Translations under genes and position numbers: made by a program
Notes under the pieces: model-generated
What the model was told of the DNA's origin: nothing
Seen by the model: only the letters and a program-made list of their open reading frames with translations
Databases searched by the model: none
DNA from: Guptibacillus spartinae
GTDB taxonomy: Bacteria > Bacillota > Bacilli > Bacillales > Guptibacillaceae
Reading direction: 5' to 3'
DNA length: 64,000 nt
Assembly (NCBI RefSeq): GCF_028610625.1
Contig: NZ_JAQQWU010000001.1
Span: 496,001-560,000 of the forward strand
Shown here: piece by piece, positions 58,511 to 64,000 of the stretch
Layout of the letters: each line of letters starts with the position of its first letter
Numbering within the stretch: position 1 is the stretch's first letter

Positions 58511-58583
58511 AACACTCTAAAAACTGCGTTCTAGTTAAAGAGCTCCAATATCTCCGTTTCTAAACGCTCGTCTTTGCTTTTTA
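58511..58583 (+). repeat. Foldback repeat unit A, 5'-truncated
   Basis: Only the right half of the element is present. From GTTCTAG (58528) to CGCTTTT-like end TTTGCTTTTT it is almost identical to the right half of unit C: GAGCTCCAATATCTCCGTTT here against GAACTCCAATATCTCCGTTT there. Its left arm is missing or too diverged to pair. Confidence 0.75.
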
Positions 58584-58586
58584 TGA

Positions 58587-58706
58587 GATCCAGCTGCAGT
58601 GGGCAGACACTCGGTCACTTCACCCTATAACTCGAACACAAAGACCGTGTTCAAATTATAGGGCTCCAGTGCCTGCCGTGTCTAAACGCCCACTTCCGCT
58701 TTTCAT
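58587..58706 (+). repeat. Foldback repeat unit B, complete
   Basis: A 120-bp unit bounded by GATCCAGCTG and TTCCGCTTTTCAT. It folds along its whole length: GTGGGC (58599-58604)/GCCCAC (58688-58693), AGACAC (58605-58610)/GTGTCT (58678-58683), CCCTATAA (58623-58630)/TTATAGGG (58656-58663), GAACAC (58634-58639)/GTGTTC (58647-58652). Confidence 0.8.
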
Positions 58707-58830
58707 GATCCAGCTGTGACTCGCAGAAACTGCGATATTTCGCTCTTTCACCAGAACACAAAAAGCGTGTTCTAGTTCAAGAACTCCAATATCTCCGTTT
58801 CTAAACGCTCGTCTCCGCTTTTCTTTTAAA
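58707..58830 (+). repeat. Foldback repeat unit C, complete
   Basis: Starts with GATCCAGCTG, directly abutting unit B, and ends near CCGCTTTTCTTTTAAA. Its pairings are AGAAAC (58725-58730)/GTTTCT (58797-58802), ATATT/AATAT, TCTT/AAGA and AGAACAC (58753-58759)/GTGTTCT (58767-58773). The stem positions equivalent to unit B carry different bases but still pair. Confidence 0.8.
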
Positions 58831-58843
58831 AAGTACTAATTGC

Positions 58844-58872
58844 TTACACTATGACACATACTATGGTATAAA
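58844..58872 (+). promoter_or_regulatory. Candidate promoter for ymfF-ymfH
   Basis: Extended -10 TGG TATAAA (-10 at 58867-58872) with TTACAC (58844-58849) 17 bp upstream as a weak -35. It begins right after repeat unit C. Confidence 0.4.
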
Positions 58873-58932
58873 GGGGGTAAGTTTTACTTTCCTCTAATGG
58901 TAGGTAATGGATTTAAAAAAGGAGTGAGGTCA

Positions 58933-60210
58933 ATGGCGATTATCCCTCATGAGAAAACCTCGTGCGGCGGTTTGACGCTACATAGGATCCAGACGGATAA
59001 ATATAAAACGACGACGGTTGTGGTGCAATTTAAAGCGCGTTTGACGAAGGAGACGGTGACAGAGCGGGCACTTTTGCCTTATGTCTTGCAAAGCGGTACA
59101 GAAAATTATCCTTCATCGAAAGCAGTGCGCACAGAACTTGAGAAGCTCTATGGTGCAACGTTAGGTGTGGATCTTGCCAAGAAGGGTGATTTTCATGTAA
59201 TGACGTTCCGTATGGATTTTGCGAATGAAAAATTTCTTTCAGAAGATGAGCCTTTATTTAAGAAAGCTCTTTCTTTACTTTCAGAAGTGATTATGAATCC
59301 GAAGACGGATGGATCTCGTTTCGATTCTTCCATTGTTGATAAAGAAAAACGTACGATGAAACAGCGAATTCAATCCATTTACGATGATAAAATGCGCTAT
59401 TCGAACATGAGACTGACACAAGAGATGTTCCCGAATGAGGCTTTTGGGTTGCATATTTACGGAGAAAAAGAAGAAGTAGACCGCGTGACGGCGCAGTCTC
59501 TTTATGATTATTATAAAAAAGTTTGTGCAGAAGATGAAATTGACCTCTATTTAGTTGGTAATTTAGAAGACGTGGATGCTGAAAACGTGGTTAAAGAGCT
59601 TTTTCCGTTTGATGCACGTCAGGATCGAAAGTCCGAAACAACCGAAAAAGCGTCCTTAGATGTAGAAGAGAAAGAAATTCTTGAAACGCAAGAAATAAAG
59701 CAAGGAAAACTTCATATGGGCTTCCGTTCTGGTATTGGCTATGCGGATGATAAGTACTTTGCCCTTCAGGTATTTAACGGTATGTTTGGAGGCTTTTCTC
59801 ACTCCAAGCTTTTCCGCAATGTTCGTGAAAAGGAAAGTCTTGCTTATTATGCGGCCTCTCGCTATGAAAGTCACAAAGGGTTAATCATTGTCATGTCGGG
59901 CATTGAGTTTAAAAACTATAAGAAGACGGTTGATATCATTAAGGAACAGCTTACTGCGATGAGAGATGGAGATTTTAACGAAGACGAAATGAAGCAAACG
60001 AAAACAATGATTTGCAATCAGCTCCTAGAAACGGTCGATGATGCGAAGGGTATGGTCGAACTTCTCTATCACGGTGTCGTTTCACAAAAGCTCCGAACAA
60101 TCGAAGAGTGGCTTGATGGAGTGGAAGCTGTGACAAAAGAAGATATTTTAGCGGTTGCAGATAAGGTTAAGCTTGATACCGTTTATTTCTTAAAAGGCGA
60201 GGAGGCTTAA
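58933..60210 (+). CDS. ymfF: M16-family peptidase-like protein YmfF, catalytically inactive
   Basis: A 425-residue M16-fold protein. The HxxEH zinc motif expected near residue 60 is missing; that region reads RALLPYVLQSGTENYP, so it should not be a protease by itself. The second half has the M16 substrate-binding features, including RNVREKESLAYYAASRYE. It is followed 2 nt later by the active-type ymfH, a pairing like other M16 heterodimers. AAAAGGAGTGAGG before the ATG at 58933 fixes the start. Confidence 0.93.
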   Translation: MAIIPHEKTSCGGLTLHRIQTDKYKTTTVVVQFKARLTKETVTERALLPYVLQSGTENYPSSKAVRTELEKLYGATLGVDLAKKGDFHVMTFRMDFANEKFLSEDEPLFKKALSLLSEVIMNPKTDGSRFDSSIVDKEKRTMKQRIQSIYDDKMRYSNMRLTQEMFPNEAFGLHIYGEKEEVDRVTAQSLYDYYKKVCAEDEIDLYLVGNLEDVDAENVVKELFPFDARQDRKSETTEKASLDVEEKEILETQEIKQGKLHMGFRSGIGYADDKYFALQVFNGMFGGFSHSKLFRNVREKESLAYYAASRYESHKGLIIVMSGIEFKNYKKTVDIIKEQLTAMRDGDFNEDEMKQTKTMICNQLLETVDDAKGMVELLYHGVVSQKLRTIEEWLDGVEAVTKEDILAVADKVKLDTVYFLKGEEA

Positions 60211-60212
60211 TC

Positions 60213-61499
60213 ATGAAAACTATTCCATTTAATCAGTTGCAAGAAACGCTCTATCATCAAACGATGGACAATGGTCTTGATGTCTACGTTCTTCCTAAAA
60301 AGGGGTTCAACAAAACGTATGCCACATTTACGACAAAGTACGGATCAGTAGACAATCATTTTGTTCCATTAAACGGCTCAGAGGATGTGCAAGTTCCAGA
60401 TGGTATTGCCCACTTCCTGGAGCACAAAATGTTCGAAAAAGAAGATCGTGATGTGTTTCAAGACTTTAGTAAGCAGGGGGCATCTTCGAACGCATTTACT
60501 TCGTTTACAAGAACCGCTTACTTGTTTTCAACTACTCAGAACGTCATGCAGAACCTTGAAACCCTCGTGAACTTTGTTCAAGATCCGTACTTTAGTGATC
60601 AAAGTGTTGAAAAAGAAAAAGGCATTATCGGCCAGGAAATTGAAATGTATAATGACAATTCTGACTGGCGTGCTTATTTCGGTGTTATTGAAAATATGTT
60701 TCACCACCATCCGGTAAAAATTGATATAGCTGGAACAATTGATTCAATCGCAAAAATTACGAAAGAATCGCTATATACGTGCTATGAAACGTTCTATCAC
60801 CCTTCCAACATGGTGTTATTTGTTGTCGGTGCTGTAGAGCCGAATGAAATCATGTCATTTGTAGAGAAAAATCAGGCATCCAAATCGTATAAAGATCAGC
60901 CGCCAATCGAACGCTTTTTTGACAAAGAGCCGAAAAAAGTAGCGGAGCAGAAGAAAGTTCTCCCAATGTCTGTTCAAGTGGCGAAATGCCTGGTTGGATT
61001 TAAAGAACCGAATCCAGGACGCCAGGGAGAGGACTTATTAAAGCATGAGCTGTCCATTAATCTTGCGCTGGATTTAATGTTTGGTCAAAGCTCAGAGAAT
61101 TATGAGAAGTTATACAACGAAGGATTAATCGATCAGAGCTTTTCGTATGATTTTACGGAAGAAGAGAAGTTCGGTTTTTCGATCGTGGGAAGTAATACAA
61201 GCTCACCTGATGAACTTGCAGATCGGTTATATGAGATGATTCAATCATTTAAGAATGAAGCAGTCAATACCGATCAGCTAGAACGTATCAGAAAGAAAAA
61301 AATCGGTAGCTTCTTAAGAGCCTTGAATTCTCCAGAATTTATTGCGAATCAGTTTACTCGCTATCGGTTTAATGATATGGATTTATTTGAAGTTGTTCCT
61401 ATGCTTGAATCGATTACGGCGAAAGACATTGAAGAAGCGATAAAAGGTCACTTCGCTGAAGAGTCATTTACTGTTTGTCAAGTTGTTCCGAAGAGCTAA
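60213..61499 (+). CDS. ymfH: M16-family zinc peptidase YmfH
   Basis: A 428-residue M16 peptidase with the intact inverted zinc motif HFLEH (67-71) and the distal acidic segment EKEKGIIGQEIEMYNDN near residue 135. The substrate is unknown. YmfF (inactive) and YmfH (active) probably form a two-subunit clamshell as in mitochondrial processing peptidase; this is inference from family pairing. GCGAGGAGGC precedes the ATG. A terminator begins at its stop codon. Confidence 0.95.
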   Translation: MKTIPFNQLQETLYHQTMDNGLDVYVLPKKGFNKTYATFTTKYGSVDNHFVPLNGSEDVQVPDGIAHFLEHKMFEKEDRDVFQDFSKQGASSNAFTSFTRTAYLFSTTQNVMQNLETLVNFVQDPYFSDQSVEKEKGIIGQEIEMYNDNSDWRAYFGVIENMFHHHPVKIDIAGTIDSIAKITKESLYTCYETFYHPSNMVLFVVGAVEPNEIMSFVEKNQASKSYKDQPPIERFFDKEPKKVAEQKKVLPMSVQVAKCLVGFKEPNPGRQGEDLLKHELSINLALDLMFGQSSENYEKLYNEGLIDQSFSYDFTEEEKFGFSIVGSNTSSPDELADRLYEMIQSFKNEAVNTDQLERIRKKKIGSFLRALNSPEFIANQFTRYRFNDMDLFEVVPMLESITAKDIEEAIKGHFAEESFTVCQVVPKS

Positions 61500-61523
61500 A
61501 AAGCACCCAGATGGGTGCTTTTT
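61498..61523 (+). terminator. Intrinsic terminator after ymfH
   Basis: AAAAAGCACCC (61498-61508) pairs perfectly with GGGTGCTTTTT (61513-61523). It includes the ymfH stop. Confidence 0.85.
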
Positions 61524-61570
61524 CACTGATGATTAAACTGTTTTCAGTTTCAAAAGAGAGGAAGAGTTTT

Positions 61571-62281
61571 GTGAAAGACGTTTTGATTACTGGAGCTAGT
61601 GGTGGGATTGGAAGAGCCATTACGATGAACTATTTGCAAAAAGGCGATCGCGTTTTTGCTCACTACAACACGAATGCTGTTTCGATACAAGAAATGGAAG
61701 GGGAATATCCTTATGCGGACCTTGTACCAGTTCAATCGAATTTAGCAAAAAAAGACGGGGTAGCCATTTTGACAGCTAAGGCAGAAGAAGTAGATACACT
61801 CATTCTAAATGCCGGAAACAGCTATTTTGGTTTATTAACGGATATGACATGTGATGAAATAGATGCCATGATTCAGCTTCATCTTACATCATCCATTAAG
61901 CTTGCAAAGCACTATATTTCTTCTATGGTGCAAAAGAAGCAAGGTTCCATTATCGTGGTGTCGTCTGTATTTGGCTTATCTGGAGCATCTTGCGAAGTCG
62001 TTTACTCTTCCGTAAAAGGAGGACTGAATGCCTTTGTGAAGGGGTTAGCGAAAGAATTAGGGCCGAGTGGGGTCCGGGTGAATGCTGTCGCGCCTGGCTA
62101 TATTTCAACTGAAATGAATGCACGACTATCTGATGAAGATGAAGAAACGTTAGTTGATGAAATACCTATGGGAAGAGCCGGTCAGCCTGAAGAGGTAGCG
62201 GCATTGATATCATTTTTAGACTCAACAGAGGCTTCTTACATAAGCGGACAAATAATTTCCATTGATGGAGCCTGGCAATAA
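61571..62281 (+). CDS. ymfI: Short-chain dehydrogenase/reductase YmfI
   Basis: A 236-residue SDR with the cofactor motif GASGGIG (8-14), LILNAGNS, the serine region VVSSVFG, the catalytic YSSVK motif, and the C-terminal SYISGQIISIDGAW, as in FabG-type reductases. The substrate is not evident. The GTG at 61571 lies behind GAGAGGAAGAG; the longer frame starting at 61475 runs through the ymfH end and terminator and is rejected. Confidence 0.93.
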   Translation: MKDVLITGASGGIGRAITMNYLQKGDRVFAHYNTNAVSIQEMEGEYPYADLVPVQSNLAKKDGVAILTAKAEEVDTLILNAGNSYFGLLTDMTCDEIDAMIQLHLTSSIKLAKHYISSMVQKKQGSIIVVSSVFGLSGASCEVVYSSVKGGLNAFVKGLAKELGPSGVRVNAVAPGYISTEMNARLSDEDEETLVDEIPMGRAGQPEEVAALISFLDSTEASYISGQIISIDGAWQ

Positions 62282-62350
62282 AAAACGATGCATAATGTCC
62301 TTTCCTTCGAGACAACATATAGGTGATGACTTGATAAAGGAGGGACATAG

Positions 62351-62602
62351 ATGTCTGTACTAGATAATTTTGATTCATGGAAAGGGTTCTTGCACGATCG
62401 CTTAAGCCAAGGCGAACAGCAAGGACTTTCTCAAGAAGTTGTCTCAGATGTTGCTTATCAGATCGGCGGATACCTTGCTGATGGAGTGAAAGCAAAGAAT
62501 GAGCAGGAACAGCTGCTTGCTGACCTATGGCATGTAGCAAGTCAAGAAGAACAGCATGCGATCGCAAATATGATGGTTAAGCTTGTTCAAAACGAAAGAT
62601 AA
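62351..62602 (+). CDS. ymfJ: YmfJ, DUF3243 family protein
   Basis: An 83-residue helical protein of the DUF3243 family, starting MSVLDNFDSWKGFLHDRLSQ. Role unknown. AAAGGAGGGAC precedes the ATG. It lies between ymfI and ymfK as in B. subtilis and has its own terminator. Confidence 0.9.
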   Translation: MSVLDNFDSWKGFLHDRLSQGEQQGLSQEVVSDVAYQIGGYLADGVKAKNEQEQLLADLWHVASQEEQHAIANMMVKLVQNER

Positions 62603-62614
62603 ATGATGATTTTT

Positions 62615-62646
62615 AAAAAGAAGGGTGCACCGTTACCCTTCTTTTT
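62615..62646 (+). terminator. Intrinsic terminator after ymfJ
   Basis: AAAAAGAAGGGT (62615-62626) pairs perfectly with ACCCTTCTTTTT (62635-62646). Confidence 0.85.
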
Positions 62647-62769
62647 CTATGAAATTGTTCAAATGTTGTAAGAAAAGTAAACAAAATCCCTATTCATCTC
62701 TTTTAACCTTTATGAAAATCATTTATGATTAAAGGAACATAGGAAATTTGTGGCTAAAGGAGTTGGCGT

Positions 62770-63552
62770 ATGGAGAAGAAGGAATGGTATCTGGAATACG
62801 AAATACATAAAAATAGGCCGGGTCTTTTAGGCGACGTCGCTTCCCTATTAGGCATGCTCGGTATTAATATCATAACGATTAATGGTGTTGATGATATGAG
62901 AAGGGGCCTGCTTCTTCTTGTAGATGAAATTGAGCAGATCGAGCGACTTGAGTCCATTCTAAATACGATGGATAATATTACTGTCACCAAAATGAGGGAA
63001 CCAAAATTACGCGATCGTCTTGCTGTACGACATGGAAGATATATCCAACGTGACGCAGATGATAAGAAAACGTTTCGGTTTATTCGGGACGAACTTGGTT
63101 TGCTCGTTGATTTTCTAGCTGAAATTTTTAAGCAGGATGGTCATAAGCTCGTCGGTATTCGGGGAATGCCCCGAGTGGGCAAAACGGAATCGATCGTTGC
63201 TTCAAGCGTTTGTGCGAACAAACGATGGGTCTTTTTATCCTCTACGATGCTAAAACAAACGGTTCGTACTCAAATCGCGGACGACGAATTTAATAGCGAT
63301 CATATTTTTTTAATTGATGGAATTGTTTCTGCAAGAAGAGCTTCAGAGCGGCACTGGCAGGTACTTCGTGATATCATGAGACTACCGGCAACGAAGGTTG
63401 TCGAACATCCAGATATATTTGTTCAAGAAACAGAGTATACGATGAACGATTTTGATTATATAATTGAATTGCGAGACGATCCGGATCAAGAAATTACATA
63501 TCAGGTAATTGAAAATCGGTCTTCTGGATTTTCAAGCTTAGACTTTAACTAA
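62770..63552 (+). CDS. ymfK: YmfK, DUF3388 protein with ACT-like and P-loop parts
   Basis: A 260-residue conserved protein of unknown function. Residues 5-75 look like an ACT domain (RPGLLGDVASLLGMLGINI). The rest holds a Walker A-like motif GMPRVGKT (132-139) and a possible Walker B HIFLIDG near residue 178. The combination suggests a ligand-sensing nucleotide-binding protein, as inference. AAAGGAGTTG precedes the ATG. It sits next to rodZ, which starts 17 nt after its stop. Confidence 0.9.
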   Translation: MEKKEWYLEYEIHKNRPGLLGDVASLLGMLGINIITINGVDDMRRGLLLLVDEIEQIERLESILNTMDNITVTKMREPKLRDRLAVRHGRYIQRDADDKKTFRFIRDELGLLVDFLAEIFKQDGHKLVGIRGMPRVGKTESIVASSVCANKRWVFLSSTMLKQTVRTQIADDEFNSDHIFLIDGIVSARRASERHWQVLRDIMRLPATKVVEHPDIFVQETEYTMNDFDYIIELRDDPDQEITYQVIENRSSGFSSLDFN

Positions 63553-63569
63553 TTGGTAGGTGTTTTTCA

Positions 63570-64000
63570 TTGACAGAGCTAGGTCAACGTCTGAAGGAAG
63601 CTCGAAATGATAAGGGATTATCGCTCGAGGAAATTCAGTCCATTACTAAGATTCAAAAACGCTATCTTCTTGCCATTGAAGAAGGAAATTACGAACTGCT
63701 TCCAGGTAATTTTTATACGCGTGCATTCATTAAAAACTATGCGGAAGCAGTTGGCCTTCACGGGGAAGAATTGCTTGAGGAGTACGCTTCTGAAATTCCA
63801 AAAGCAAATGCAGATGTGCCTGAAAGTTTACCACCAAGGAAAATGAGAAAGCCGTCAGCGCCGAGCAAATCTTCATCTGCCTCTTCGAAATGGTCATCCG
63901 TTTTTCCATCTGTTCTTGTTGTGCTCCTGATTGTAGGTGTGGCCGCGTTAATCTGGTATGTTGTTCAGAGCGGTGATCAGAAAACAAATCAGAACGCAAC
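63570..64000 (+). CDS. rodZ: Cell-shape protein RodZ (YmfM), 5' part, cut by window end
   Basis: Membrane-bound partner of the MreB cytoskeleton in rod-shape control. 143 codons are visible, open to the end of the window. Residues 1-75 form a Cro/CI-type helix-turn-helix (GQRLKEARNDKGLSLEEIQ); residues 78-110 are a Pro/Ser/Lys-rich linker; residues 111-133 are one membrane segment (VFPSVLVVLLIVGVAALIWY). The periplasmic-side domain is off the window. The start is TTG at 63570 with GGTAGGTG 7 nt upstream. Confidence 0.93.
   Translation, partial: MTELGQRLKEARNDKGLSLEEIQSITKIQKRYLLAIEEGNYELLPGNFYTRAFIKNYAEAVGLHGEELLEEYASEIPKANADVPESLPPRKMRKPSAPSKSSSASSKWSSVFPSVLVVLLIVGVAALIWYVVQSGDQKTNQNA

Noticed and set aside
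58511-58830. CRISPR array
   Set aside because: The units are long imperfect palindromes that abut each other, with no short identical repeats alternating with unique spacers, and no cas gene nearby.

Overview
The window is a stretch of core chromosome from a spore-forming, low-to-moderate GC Gram-positive rod of the family Bacillaceae. All protein genes that can be supported lie on the + strand. Their order matches, almost gene for gene, the Bacillus subtilis smc-ftsY to ymfM(rodZ) region. Sporulation genes (dpaA, dpaB, spoIIIE/ftsK, ymxH, mlpA, tepA) show that the host makes endospores. The sequence does not fix the genus. Codon use looks even throughout, and there is no prophage, IS element, rRNA, tRNA or CRISPR array.

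Layout. 1-5741: 3' end of smc, ftsY, ylxM-ffh, rpsP, khpA, ylqD, rimM, trmD, rplS (SRP targeting and ribosome/tRNA maturation). 5913-11692: signal peptidase, rbgA, rnhB, a small unknown gene, sucCD, dprA. 11764-18905: topA, trmFO, xerC, hslV, hslU, codY. 19153-28022: rpsB, tsf, pyrH, frr, uppS, cdsA, dxr, rseP/rasP, proS (translation, lipid and isoprenoid synthesis, membrane proteolysis). 28102-32391: polC. 32550-39399: the rimP-nusA-ylxR-ylxQ-infB-ylxP-rbfA-truB-ribF operon. 39531-42056: rpsO and pnp. 42189-49752: ylxY, mlpA, ymxH, dpaAB, asd, dapG, dapA; this joins the aspartate/DAP pathway to dipicolinate synthesis for spores. 49911-53344: tepA, ylzJ, ftsK/spoIIIE. 53654-58443: a BMP-type nucleoside-binding lipoprotein and its ABC transporter. 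58933-64000: ymfF, ymfH, ymfI, ymfJ, ymfK and the 5' part of rodZ.

The main departures from the B. subtilis arrangement are absences and one repeat cluster. There is no fla/che operon between codY and rpsB, no ylqG/ylqH between rnhB and sucC, and no rnjB between dapA and tepA. A three-unit array of about 120-bp foldback repeats lies between the nucleoside transporter and ymfF (58511-58830). Its arms differ between units while pairing is largely kept, and it is the most distinctive non-coding element seen. Several leader regions (rplS, rpsB, rimP-nusA, rpsO, asd, ftsK) carry promoters followed by hairpins that look like attenuators or autoregulatory sites. I found no convincing undescribed multi-gene system; the best leads are the repeat array, the missing motility block, and the poorly understood YmfK and small proteins.
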